Shown here: positions 52,455 through 61,548 of the stretch, piece by piece
Position numbering within the stretch: position 1 is the first letter of the stretch
Layout of the letters: every line of letters begins with the position of its first letter
From: UBA1847 sp942492205
GTDB lineage: Bacteria > Pseudomonadota > Gammaproteobacteria > Steroidobacterales > Woeseiaceae
DNA length: 64,000 nt
Assembly (NCBI GenBank): GCA_942492205.1
Contig: CALODT010000001.1
Coordinates: 248,001 to 312,000 of the forward strand
Direction: 5' to 3'
Program-made: the position numbers and the translations under genes
Notes under the pieces: model-generated
What the model was told of the DNA's origin: nothing
The model's input: the letters and a program-made list of their open reading frames with translations, nothing else
Databases searched by the model: none

Positions 52455-53240
52455 TTATCTCGCCGTACGGACGTTCCAGACCAGCCCCAGCTTCCGGAAC
52501 AACGCGATGACGTAATAGAACATGTCGATCTCCCACCAGACCTCACCGGCTCTTGCCGAGCGTGGGTGCCGATGATGATTGTTGTGCCAACCCTCGCCGA
52601 ACGTCAGCAGCGCAACCAGGAAATTGTTGGTGCTGGTGTCCTTGAGATCGTATCGACGGGTCCCGTGCTTGTGACAGAGGTAGTTCACGGCGGAACTCTG
52701 GTGCATCAGCAGTACGGGTCCAAGGCAGGCGCCGATGCCGACCATCGTGATGCCGCCGATAAGGTACGCCACTACGATAAGCAGCAACCCGGGCACGAGC
52801 CAGAAACGGCTTAGCAAGCGCAATTCCGGGTAGTTCAGCAAGTCGCCAACCTGGCGTCGCGCCTCCTCTTCGCAATACGCCGGTTCCAGCATGCTGCCAA
52901 TCCAGCATTGCCAGATCCCGTCCTTTGGCGTGTGCACGTCTTTGTCCGTGTCAACGTAGCGATGGTGAAGTCGATGCTTGCCGGCGAAGCGAATCGGATC
53001 GCCGAAGGTGGACGCCGCCATCAGCGCCAAAGCGAACTGAAACGGCCGACTGGTGACGAACGCCTTGTGCGCAAAATAACGGTGTAGCGCGACCCCGACG
53101 CCAACAGCAGAAAACGGGTAAACGATTGCAAAAAACAACCAGTCCTGTGGTACCGGACCAATGATGAACGCGACGACGGGCATGGCATGCAGCAGCGCGA
53201 TCAGTACGCTACTTCTGATTTTCCGCGCCTTGCTTCGCAT
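52455..53240 (-). CDS. Fatty-acid/acyl-CoA desaturase
   Basis: A 261-residue membrane di-iron desaturase. The three histidine boxes are present: HRYFAH (after the first membrane pair), HRLHHRYVDTDKD, and WHNNHH near the C-terminus. It most resembles delta-9-type acyl desaturases that introduce a cis double bond in saturated acyl chains. Four membrane segments are visible. It lies between the membrane patatin and the radical SAM gene on the same strand, spaced 25 and 9 bases; a shared lipid-related transcript is plausible. Confidence 0.9.
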   Translation of the reverse strand: MRSKARKIRSSVLIALLHAMPVVAFIIGPVPQDWLFFAIVYPFSAVGVGVALHRYFAHKAFVTSRPFQFALALMAASTFGDPIRFAGKHRLHHRYVDTDKDVHTPKDGIWQCWIGSMLEPAYCEEEARRQVGDLLNYPELRLLSRFWLVPGLLLIVVAYLIGGITMVGIGACLGPVLLMHQSSAVNYLCHKHGTRRYDLKDTSTNNFLVALLTFGEGWHNNHHRHPRSARAGEVWWEIDMFYYVIALFRKLGLVWNVRTAR

Positions 53241-53249
53241 TGCCGGGGT

Positions 53250-54848
53250 TCAGGCCTGTGCCGCTTGCGGACCGGAGAATCGCCGGTTCGCCATGACGTC
53301 TTCAGCGACCGCTTCGTTGAGTTCGCCGGCATGATTGACAATGTTGGTGGGCTCAAAATAGTGGCGCAGATGCGCCGCTACAGGCAGGCATGGCGTATAA
53401 ACGCTATCTCTGACTTCAGTCGTAGAGACATGCGTTCGCGTGACCGGTTTGGTGAATACCGCTCCCGGGCCCAACACAGCGGTGGGGGCCAGAATTGCCG
53501 CGGCGGACAGGTTTGAGAGCAATTTCTGATCGCGATTCAGCGAATGCCTGTAGCGTTTGTGAAAACGGTATTGGTGCGCGAGGAATTTTTTGCGATAGCC
53601 ATGAAAGCGCCGCCCACGCTTCACGAAGTCGACGGTTTCTTCCTCGGGATCTATCGATCGCAGGCTGAGCGTCGACCCTTCGAGGTCGCGCATGTCGGTA
53701 TTCGGACGGATCAGGTCTTCCTCGATACAGCGTCGGAAGAAAGGCGTTCCCGGAAAGGGAATCGACGTAAAGATGAAATTTGGCGCCGGAATCTCGGCAT
53801 CATCGCAGATAATGTCGAGCTCTCGGTGCATCTCGTCGAGTGTCTGTGTCGTTGGGTCGTAGACCAGGCCGTATTGCACGAGGACTCCGCCGTCGATCGC
53901 GCGACGCAGAAGATCAACCTGGCTATAGCGGCTGTTCTGGCGTTTGTTGGCATCCTTGAGCCATACGTGATTATCGAAAGATTCGACGCCGACGAATACC
54001 GAGATACAGCCGGTGTCGCTGGCCAGCTTGATATTCGCGTCCTCCCAGAAGAAGGTGTTAGTGACAAAGCCTGTCCAGTACTTGAACTGGCCTGCTTCGC
54101 GATGCTTCTGGAACAGATCGATTCGCTCGCGAAAACTCTCTTCGCTGGAGCCGAAGATCTGATTGTCCTGAAAGAAGAATATCGGGCGTTTACCCATGTT
54201 CTTCATCTGCGCCTCGAGATACTCCATCGGGGGTACTTCGTAGCGTTTGCCGACGCCTGTCAGGCTGCAGAAGCCGCATCGGAAATTACAGTTCCTGGAG
54301 GACTCCGCGTAGCCCAGTCGCTTGATCCAGTAAGCGAGATCGTAGCGCGGGTTGAAGGTGGCGGCGACATAAGCCTTACCAAACGCTTCCTCGATGACGT
54401 CGCGAATTTCGTCGACGTCGCCCAGGCAGGCATAGTCAAAGAAGTTCTGCGAATACTCTGGCAGCGCTCGAACACCGTGTCCGCCAGCGGCGACAACGAC
54501 GCTCGGGTTCGCAGTCTTGGCGTAAGCCGTGACGTGTAATAAGCGGTCGAACGCGGCGGTTAATCCGGACAGTACGACCATATCCGGCCACCCGAGCAGT
54601 TCGGGAGCATACAGCTCGATGAAGCCACTCTGTACTTCGTTGTAGAGCTTTACTTCGCACAATTCTTCGTCAAAATAACCGCCGAGCAGCACCGGTGCCA
54701 GTGCGTTAGGCACCTGGTTGGTGCGCTTGATCGGCCGCCGCTCATCCGGAAAGAAGCAGTTGACGATAAGCACCTTCTTTTTCTTCAGGGCATGGCCACT
54801 GGCCACAGCTCCTGAACTCGTCGCACGCAGCGCCGCGGTGTTGGTCAT
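53250..54848 (-). CDS. Radical SAM protein with N-terminal B12-binding-like domain
   Basis: A 532-residue enzyme. Residues about 20-165 look like a cobalamin-binding fold (KVLIVNCFFPDERRPIKR; VVVAAGGHGVRALPEY; FFDYACLGDVDE). The radical SAM cluster motif is RNCNFRCGFC, Cys187/191/194 (CX3CX2C). The barrel continues to about 430; a basic C-terminal region (FHGYRKKFLAHQYRFHKRYR) follows. B12-radical SAM enzymes do methylations and lipid or hopanoid modifications; the desaturase neighbour suggests a lipid substrate (inference). ATG at 54848 is chosen because GGGGAG lies 8 bases upstream. Confidence 0.85.
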   Translation of the reverse strand: MTNTAALRATSSGAVASGHALKKKKVLIVNCFFPDERRPIKRTNQVPNALAPVLLGGYFDEELCEVKLYNEVQSGFIELYAPELLGWPDMVVLSGLTAAFDRLLHVTAYAKTANPSVVVAAGGHGVRALPEYSQNFFDYACLGDVDEIRDVIEEAFGKAYVAATFNPRYDLAYWIKRLGYAESSRNCNFRCGFCSLTGVGKRYEVPPMEYLEAQMKNMGKRPIFFFQDNQIFGSSEESFRERIDLFQKHREAGQFKYWTGFVTNTFFWEDANIKLASDTGCISVFVGVESFDNHVWLKDANKRQNSRYSQVDLLRRAIDGGVLVQYGLVYDPTTQTLDEMHRELDIICDDAEIPAPNFIFTSIPFPGTPFFRRCIEEDLIRPNTDMRDLEGSTLSLRSIDPEEETVDFVKRGRRFHGYRKKFLAHQYRFHKRYRHSLNRDQKLLSNLSAAAILAPTAVLGPGAVFTKPVTRTHVSTTEVRDSVYTPCLPVAAHLRHYFEPTNIVNHAGELNEAVAEDVMANRRFSGPQAAQA

Positions 54849-54882
54849 CTTTATCTCTCCCCGCTTTTGAGCGGCATTCTTA

Positions 54883-57800
54883 TTATTGTTGCCAGCCAGT
54901 CGCAAGGATCTGTTCGGCTCGCTTGAACTCAATTGTAATATCAGGAACCGGATACGAAGTCACGACTTCTTTAAGCAAAACCCGGCTTTCCGTCGATCCG
55001 TCAGTACATTCGTGTAACGTCAGCGCGCTGCGCAACGCGAACGGCTTGTTGTTGATTTTCTGGCACAACGCAATACTGTCTCGCAGTAGCTGAGTCGCTG
55101 CCTCGACAGCATTTTTGTCCTGTGCAAGCATCAAGAGTGCCTCGAGGCGCAGCAGCTCCCCTTCCCACAGGTGCTCATCGATCGTCGTTACAAGCTCGCG
55201 TATCTCCTGCAAACTGCTGGCCGCTTCTGCCAGTTTGCCCTGCTGGAGCAACTCGGTAGCGATCATCATTTTCAGGTAGCTGCTGCCAGCGCGCGCGCCA
55301 GTCATCATGGTCATCTCATGAAATCGAGCCATGCTGCTCAGGCGTTCGCTCTCGTCCGGGTCTTGCGTTGCCTGGAAAAACAGCCCGAGAGGTACGAAAA
55401 AGGAAATACCTTTCTCCTGACCGATAGCTACAACGTCCGTCACCGCTGCCAGCATGGCCTCAACGTCACCCTGCATGTGATAAAGCCAGGCTGCCTGCAG
55501 CAGCGACCAGACGCGCGCATAGGGTTGCTGGGTGTCGATCGCAAGTTGAATCGCGTACTCCAGTTCCGTTCTTGCACGCAGCGCATCGCCGCTGTACCAG
55601 AGTGTCAGCGCGAGCAGGCAGTGGGCATGCACACGACTGTCGTCATGACTTGGTGTCTGCCGCGTATAGTCGTGACCCGGCTCATCAAATTCGATCGAGC
55701 GGAGAAAGCTTTCGAGCGCTTTGCTCAAGTTGCCTTTGAAGAAGGTGCTGTACCCGACGCAATAGTTGGCCTGCAGCATTTCCGGCGGGCCGCCGTTCTC
55801 TTCTGCCAGGTTCATGAGCCTTGCGCTGAGGACCTTCGCCTGTGCGTAGTCACCCTTGATCAGATAGTACATCCAGAGCCCAACCAGCATGCGAAACAGC
55901 TCGGGAGAATTTTCGACCTCATCGCTGAGCTGCACAGCCCGCTCGAACGCCAGCATCGCATCCTCATTGGTGTAACCCTGTGATGCCAGCAACACGCTGC
56001 CTTTGAGGTTTTGCAGTGCGAGTTCCGAAAAGTCGCGCTGGCGCTGATCACTGATGCCTTCGAGCGCGTCAAAACCCCTGCCGAGTTGCAGCAGGGCCTC
56101 ATCGTTGGCGAACTGGCGCTGTGCCCGCTGCACGGCCTGAATGCGGTAATGGACGGCTTTTTCTGCATTGCCGGCGCGATCAAAATGCTGCGCCAGACGG
56201 ACCGGGAAGGTGGCGCACAGCTCTGGAAAAGACGTTTCGATAGCGCGCGCGATTTCACCGTGCAGCTGTTGCTGCGTCTTCTTGATCAGCGAAAGATACG
56301 CGGCATCCATGAGCAGCCTGTGCTTGAACTTGTAGGTTACGTCCGGATAGGCGCCTTTCTGGTACAGCATGCCCTCGCGTACCAGGTCTGCAAGCACATT
56401 GCGCAGCAGCTGCTCATCATCGCTCTTGACGACCTTCTTGAGCAGCTGATAGGAAAATTCATGACCTATCACCGAGCACAGCTGCAACAACGGCTTGCTT
56501 GCGCCCAGCCGGTCGACACGCGCAGCGAGCGTCGCCTGCAGGGTAGCGGGTATCGAGAGGGAATCATCGTCTTCGGACTCCAGGGAGCTGCCGGACTCGC
56601 TCAGTCCCCTGACCAGCTCCTCAACATACAACGGGATACCACCTGACTCCTCAACGATGCGTTTCAGCAGCGCATCGGAAATGTTTCTGCCGCCCAGTTT
56701 GCGACGAATCATGTCTTCAGAGATACGGCTCGGTAGTCTGCTGAGATTGATGGAGAACAGGTGCGAAAAGCGGCCCCACTCGGTTTGAAAATCGGGCCGT
56801 GAAGTAAACAAGCCGTAGATTCGGCGCTCCGGCGATTCGGTGAGCAGGCGTTCGACGAGGTCGGTTGTCGATGGGTCGGCCCACTGCAGATCCTCGATGA
56901 CCAGCAACAGGGGCTGGTTCTGCGCCATGCCGTGCAACAGGTCGACCAGCAGCTTCAGGGTCTTTTCGCGAACCAGGCGATTGCTTTCGTCGACCAACAG
57001 CTGCGGGTCGTCGGATTCGATCGACAGAAGTTTCGCGAGCAGGGGCAGTGCCTCCTCGAAATCGACTGGAATCGTGCGCAAAAATTCAGCCAGTTTTTCG
57101 AGCCGCTCGGATTGCGGCATCGTATAGTCGTTGTCGAACAGGCGTCGCTCGAAGTAGCTGATAATGGTACGTAGCGCAGAGCCCTCGTTATAAGACTCGC
57201 AGCTCAGCGCGACAAGCTCGGGCGAATGCGTCGTAACCAACTCGTGCACGGCGCGGTATAGCAGCGTTGATTTGCCAATGCCGGGCTCACCGACCAGCAG
57301 CACATACTGGCTCTCGCCATCGACGACGGTTTGCCAGTGATCCAGCAGCATCTGGTGCTCGAGGGTGCGTCCGATAAGTTCATCGCCGCCGCCGATGAAC
57401 TGCTGCATCTGGCCCGTGTATTCCATGCCGAGGCCAAATACCGGTACGTCCTGTCCGAGACGGGGGTGCGAAAATCGATTGATCTCTTCGACGAAAAAGA
57501 AGCTCTTCAGCAGGCCGGAACTCTCTGCGCTAACGGCCACGCCATTGTCCGGCGCAAATGCGAGCAGCCATTCCGCGATCGTCGTATTGTCGCCGAGCAG
57601 GTTGACCGGATCGGCATCTTCAGAGACGTTATCGATAATGACTATGTCCGTGTGCAGACCTGCCTGGCTTACGATGAGCGTACCGGGGTCGTCGTCGCGA
57701 TCCTGTGCATGCAGAAGGCCGATTATTTCCAGGGCGGTACGGGCTGCGCGCCTCACATCGTCCTCGTGCATGATCGGATAGCCAAACGCCACCACGATTT

Positions 57801-58311
57801 CGTTGCGACCGCTGGGGAGTCGGGTGCCCTCGTAACGATCGACGATGGACTGAATTTCGTCCTCAACAGACGGCAGTACGCCGATAAGAAGCTCAGGATC
57901 ATCTTTGCCGTCGCGGACACCACGCACCGAACACGCCAGTGTCGTGATGCTGCGCCGTTCCGACAAAGCTACCGGAAACTCGAGTGCCGCACTGCGCAGA
58001 CGCAGGATCTCGTCGGCCTCGCTCGGCGCTTCATCCACGGCGGGTACCGGCAGTTCCGTGTCCGGTAAGACAAAACGCGAAATACGCGTGAACCTGGCAA
58101 TGAGTAACACAACGGGAAACAGCACGATCAACGTATTGATAATGACCTGCATAGCACTCGCAGGAACGTCGTATGCTGGCAGTACGACTTCGCACACCTG
58201 TACAAGTGCCCAGGCACCGACCAGGTAAGTAGCAGCGATACGCAGCACAGGGTGTTTTTTCAAACCCCTGATGCGCTCCGCAGGTTGTGTTGATGCGTCT
58301 TGGTCAGTCAT
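54883..58311 (-). CDS. Membrane-anchored AAA/TPR regulator with degenerate cyclase domain
   Basis: A 1142-residue protein. Two membrane segments at the N-terminus (ATYLVGAWALVQVCEVVLPA; IINTLIVLFPVVLLIA), a class-III-cyclase-like domain (about 115-265), a STAND/AAA ATPase (Walker A GEPGIGKST at 341-349; Walker B LLLVIEDLQWAD near 468-478), and TPR-like helical repeats to the end. In the cyclase domain the first metal Asp is Ser128 (LACSVRG) and the second is Asn170 (SGRNEI), so it is unlikely to make cAMP. The plan matches signal-sensing proteins of Gammaproteobacteria (CyaB-like). No ligand can be inferred. Confidence 0.85.
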   Translation of the reverse strand: MTDQDASTQPAERIRGLKKHPVLRIAATYLVGAWALVQVCEVVLPAYDVPASAMQVIINTLIVLFPVVLLIARFTRISRFVLPDTELPVPAVDEAPSEADEILRLRSAALEFPVALSERRSITTLACSVRGVRDGKDDPELLIGVLPSVEDEIQSIVDRYEGTRLPSGRNEIVVAFGYPIMHEDDVRRAARTALEIIGLLHAQDRDDDPGTLIVSQAGLHTDIVIIDNVSEDADPVNLLGDNTTIAEWLLAFAPDNGVAVSAESSGLLKSFFFVEEINRFSHPRLGQDVPVFGLGMEYTGQMQQFIGGGDELIGRTLEHQMLLDHWQTVVDGESQYVLLVGEPGIGKSTLLYRAVHELVTTHSPELVALSCESYNEGSALRTIISYFERRLFDNDYTMPQSERLEKLAEFLRTIPVDFEEALPLLAKLLSIESDDPQLLVDESNRLVREKTLKLLVDLLHGMAQNQPLLLVIEDLQWADPSTTDLVERLLTESPERRIYGLFTSRPDFQTEWGRFSHLFSINLSRLPSRISEDMIRRKLGGRNISDALLKRIVEESGGIPLYVEELVRGLSESGSSLESEDDDSLSIPATLQATLAARVDRLGASKPLLQLCSVIGHEFSYQLLKKVVKSDDEQLLRNVLADLVREGMLYQKGAYPDVTYKFKHRLLMDAAYLSLIKKTQQQLHGEIARAIETSFPELCATFPVRLAQHFDRAGNAEKAVHYRIQAVQRAQRQFANDEALLQLGRGFDALEGISDQRQRDFSELALQNLKGSVLLASQGYTNEDAMLAFERAVQLSDEVENSPELFRMLVGLWMYYLIKGDYAQAKVLSARLMNLAEENGGPPEMLQANYCVGYSTFFKGNLSKALESFLRSIEFDEPGHDYTRQTPSHDDSRVHAHCLLALTLWYSGDALRARTELEYAIQLAIDTQQPYARVWSLLQAAWLYHMQGDVEAMLAAVTDVVAIGQEKGISFFVPLGLFFQATQDPDESERLSSMARFHEMTMMTGARAGSSYLKMMIATELLQQGKLAEAASSLQEIRELVTTIDEHLWEGELLRLEALLMLAQDKNAVEAATQLLRDSIALCQKINNKPFALRSALTLHECTDGSTESRVLLKEVVTSYPVPDITIEFKRAEQILATGWQQ

Positions 58312-58395
58312 CGTTTCTGTGCTTGAACGTGCGGTGGGCCAATATGGCCGACTAGTGTGTTGTGCGTATGGTAGTCAATTCCGAGCGCAATGATA

Positions 58396-59346
58396 TCAGC
58401 AACCTGGTGGCTGCATCGTGAACTCGTCGTAGCGCAGCTGAAGCGTCTCATAGTCCGTTTCATTGTCGACATCGATCGCACATCCACCGCCGCTTGTTTC
58501 GACGATCCGGACTCTCGCCTGCAGCAATACGCTGCCGATCCTCGTGACCTTTTCCGGCGTCAAGCGTTTCCTGACCAGGGCGAGCAATCGGTGGTAACCG
58601 CGCGCGAAGCACCGGGTTGCAAGCTGGGCGTAAATATATAAGACAATCGGGCGTAAGCCGAGCCCCGGGACCAACAGCATATCTTTAACGACACGCAGCA
58701 TATTCATCGGCTGCCGCTGGTAACGATACTCGTAGATGCGCTCGATATACGCGCGGTTTTTCACTTTGAACGGGCGCGCGAAGTGCAGGTTGTTCAGGCG
58801 GAAGCTGCCGGTCGAGAGGTGCAGGTAATTCATTTTGACGCCCGGTTTGCCATCCCGGGGTGCGAACCGCCGCAGGAAGCGCTCCTCGGTCATGCCTACG
58901 CCATAGTCGAGGTCCTGTTCTGTGCATCGCTGGAGAAATTCCGTGATCTCGGCGGAGCGCATCAGCGGTGCGTCGCCGGGTACGACAAGCACTGCTTTTT
59001 CTTCGACATTCCTGTCAGTCGCCTCGATCGTCGGCGAATACTCGTCACCGAGAAGATGCAGAAAAGCCGTCCAGAAGTTCTGGTAGGCGGTGTCTTTTTG
59101 CTCAAGTACCACAACCTCGAGGCCGTCGCGGAGCTTCACGCGCTGGTCTCGCAGCAGCTCGGAAATAGCTGCGGCTGGCCCGACAATCGCGATACGAGTG
59201 ATCCCATCGACGCCGCTCAACGCGTCGATGACGTGGGCGAGCAGCGGCCTGCCGGCGATCTCGAGGAAGTTCTTGTTGCCGCCTGCAAAATTCCTGCTGC
59301 CGCCGCGGTCGCCGGCAAGAACAATGGCGTCGATTGTGTTTTCCAT
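58396..59346 (-). CDS. MobA-like nucleotidyltransferase
   Basis: A 316-residue protein with an N-terminal NTP-transferase fold: DAIVLAGDRGGSR (nucleotide-binding loop), NKNFLEIAGRPLLAHVIDAL, and VPGDAPLM for the metal-binding Asp. The following 150 residues are less typical and include a basic helical region (RGYHRLLALVRKRLTPEKVT) and a C-terminal strand pair (CAIDVDNETDYETLQLRY). It could attach a nucleotide to a sugar, lipid head group or cofactor. ATG at 59346 is chosen over 59388. It stands between a sensor and an MFS permease. Confidence 0.8.
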   Translation of the reverse strand: MENTIDAIVLAGDRGGSRNFAGGNKNFLEIAGRPLLAHVIDALSGVDGITRIAIVGPAAAISELLRDQRVKLRDGLEVVVLEQKDTAYQNFWTAFLHLLGDEYSPTIEATDRNVEEKAVLVVPGDAPLMRSAEITEFLQRCTEQDLDYGVGMTEERFLRRFAPRDGKPGVKMNYLHLSTGSFRLNNLHFARPFKVKNRAYIERIYEYRYQRQPMNMLRVVKDMLLVPGLGLRPIVLYIYAQLATRCFARGYHRLLALVRKRLTPEKVTRIGSVLLQARVRIVETSGGGCAIDVDNETDYETLQLRYDEFTMQPPGC

Positions 59347-59584
59347 GCAGCGGCCCGGCTCAGGCGAGACATCGCCAAGTACTGGCAAAGCGCCAGTCTA
59401 CAGGCCCCCGATTGAGAATGAACGTTGCGCCACGGCCCTGCACCGCGACGGCGCTGGCTGCCCGGACGAGGCGTTCGCGTTGGCCAACGCCGGACTCCAT
59501 AAAAGTGAGCGCATACGGTACATGGCGCACACATGCGGCACTTTTCATTATCGAGCCCGGGGTCCGGTTGGTGTGGCGGCGGCG

Positions 59585-61306
59585 TCAGCTACGTTCGGGT
59601 GTCGCAAGATCCCTGAAAAAGTCCGCCAGGTTTATCGTTGCCAGATCGCGAAGCTCCCCGGCATCCAGGAATGAGCCACTGCAAGCGCTGCAGGTCTCGA
59701 ACCAGATGTGCCGCTGGCGTGGATCGACAACGCGAACCATTGTGCCGCTGCAGCGCGGGCACTGATAATCGTCCATCTTGTTGCTCTTCCTGCCGACCGC
59801 GGCATCACCGATGTCAATGGCAGCGGCAGCCTCCTTGTCGCGAAGCAGATCGATCTCACCGGCATCGAACCAGATGCCGTTGCAGATCGTGCAACGGTCG
59901 ATCTCGGTGCCCTCGTAGTCGACCTGCTCCATGTCCGCGCGGCACTTCGGACAGCGCATCGCACCGGACCAGAACGAGCCACCTTCCGCACCGGCAATCG
60001 AGACCGTGTATCGACGCGCACGTTTCTTGCGGCCCTCGGAGATCTCCTCTTCAACCTTGTGACGGTGAAACAGGAGGATCACGATCATCGCCGCGACCAG
60101 CACGCTCATCATCGTGTAGGACTGCACGTAGGACGACTTGTCCGCAACCATTCCGTACACTTTCGAGCCCAGTGCATGGCCGAGATTGGCTACCGACATG
60201 TAAACGGCGAATTGCGTTGCGGAAATGCTGCTCGAACAAATCGCCATCGCCAGCGCAATGGTCGACACCATGACGATCGGTATCATCATGACGTAGATCG
60301 AGAGCATGACGCGTACGTAGGTGGTGTCCTCCCACAGCTGCTGGGTCTGCGCGAGCGTCAAGGCGTGAATACCGACCAGCGCAACGGTGACAATCAGCAT
60401 GCGCTTGGCGCCGGCCTTGTCGATCAGGGGCCCGACACCGAGTGCAGCAACGGCGCCCACCAGGCCCATCATTGCCACGAGTTGCGACCATTGCGCCGTT
60501 GTGTAGCCGAACAGGTTCACCGCTGCGATCGGCATCAGCGCCTGCCCATAACCGTAAATCAGGCCGTCAAAGAACATGATGGCCATAACGATCAGGCTGG
60601 CGCGTGTCCAAAGCACCTTGTTGACCGACTTGAATACGTCGCGAAACGAAACGTTGGCACGTGGCACGGACGCCGCATCGCCCGACGTCCATGGCAGCGT
60701 TCGCTCGCCTTTACGTTCAAGCACGAACAGCATGGCCAATACGCCGATGCCGGAGACGATGGCGGCAAGTATGGCGGTCGCGGCGAGACCGAGCGTGGTC
60801 AGCATGACTCCGGACACCGCAGCCGTGACGCTCCAGCCGATTGCCTTACCGAAGCTCATGAATGCATTGAGACGGCCTTGCTCGCGGACTGGCGTCAGGT
60901 CGATCGACATGCCGTCGACGGCAACATCCTGTGTTGCAGTGAAACTGTTGACGAGCACCCCGATAAGCATCAGCAAGCCGATCTGCGAGGGTGGATCCTC
61001 CACGAGCATCAGTGCCAGCAGCGACAGCGACAGCCCTGCCTGGGCTGCTAGCACCCACGGTCGACGCCTGCCCATCGGCAAGAACTCGTAGCGATCCATC
61101 AACGGGCCGGTGACCAGTTTGAAAGCCCATGGCAAGGTAATGACGGCGAGATAAGAGGCGATGTCGGAGGCGCTGGCGCCCTGGCTGGCCAACCAGGCTG
61201 GTATCGCGATGCCGAGAAGTCCCGCCGGAATTCCCTGCGAGAAGTACATGAACGACCCGGTCGCATAGCGTACACGCGAGCTGTCGGAAAGGACGATATT
61301 TCTCAT
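59585..61306 (-). CDS. AmpG-like MFS permease fused to two zinc ribbons
   Basis: A 573-residue protein. Residues about 1-440 are a 12-helix MFS transporter with AmpG/BT1-like features (MYFSQGIPAGLLGIAIPAWL; ATQDVAVDGMSIDL; DRYEFLPMGRRRPWVL). After helix 12 a basic linker (EGRKKRARRY) leads to two TFIIB-type zinc ribbons: CPKCRADMEQ...CTICNGIWFDAGE and CPRCSGTMVR...CSACSGSFLDAGE. Each has four cysteines in CXXC pairs. AmpG carries muropeptides; the substrate here is unknown. ATG at 61306 is chosen over the longer frame to 61375. The fusion is unusual. Confidence 0.86.
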   Translation of the reverse strand: MRNIVLSDSSRVRYATGSFMYFSQGIPAGLLGIAIPAWLASQGASASDIASYLAVITLPWAFKLVTGPLMDRYEFLPMGRRRPWVLAAQAGLSLSLLALMLVEDPPSQIGLLMLIGVLVNSFTATQDVAVDGMSIDLTPVREQGRLNAFMSFGKAIGWSVTAAVSGVMLTTLGLAATAILAAIVSGIGVLAMLFVLERKGERTLPWTSGDAASVPRANVSFRDVFKSVNKVLWTRASLIVMAIMFFDGLIYGYGQALMPIAAVNLFGYTTAQWSQLVAMMGLVGAVAALGVGPLIDKAGAKRMLIVTVALVGIHALTLAQTQQLWEDTTYVRVMLSIYVMMIPIVMVSTIALAMAICSSSISATQFAVYMSVANLGHALGSKVYGMVADKSSYVQSYTMMSVLVAAMIVILLFHRHKVEEEISEGRKKRARRYTVSIAGAEGGSFWSGAMRCPKCRADMEQVDYEGTEIDRCTICNGIWFDAGEIDLLRDKEAAAAIDIGDAAVGRKSNKMDDYQCPRCSGTMVRVVDPRQRHIWFETCSACSGSFLDAGELRDLATINLADFFRDLATPERS

Positions 61307-61548
61307 ACCCCAAATTCCCTTTCTTATTGTTATTGTCAGGATACTAGCCGGTTTCGGTATTGGGGGCACGGCCAATTCCGCAACCTCTCGGACAGGAAAA
61401 TCTCGTCCGTTCTCCGTAAGATGCCGAAACGCGCCTGAGAAACTTCCGCTTCAGGTCGACCGAGAGCGGTCCAATCAGCACTGCACCGCAGCTGACCGGC
61501 GCAACAGTACGGCCCGAACACGATTTTGCAGAAACCGAGAGATTCGAA

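Noticed and set aside
53544..54539. Plus-strand open frame opposite the radical SAM gene
   Set aside because: No motif; the opposite strand has the CX3CX2C cluster and a good ribosome-binding site.
59708..61051. Plus-strand open frame of more than 440 codons across the MFS/zinc ribbon gene
   Set aside because: His/Arg-rich composition and full overlap with a firm gene on the other strand.
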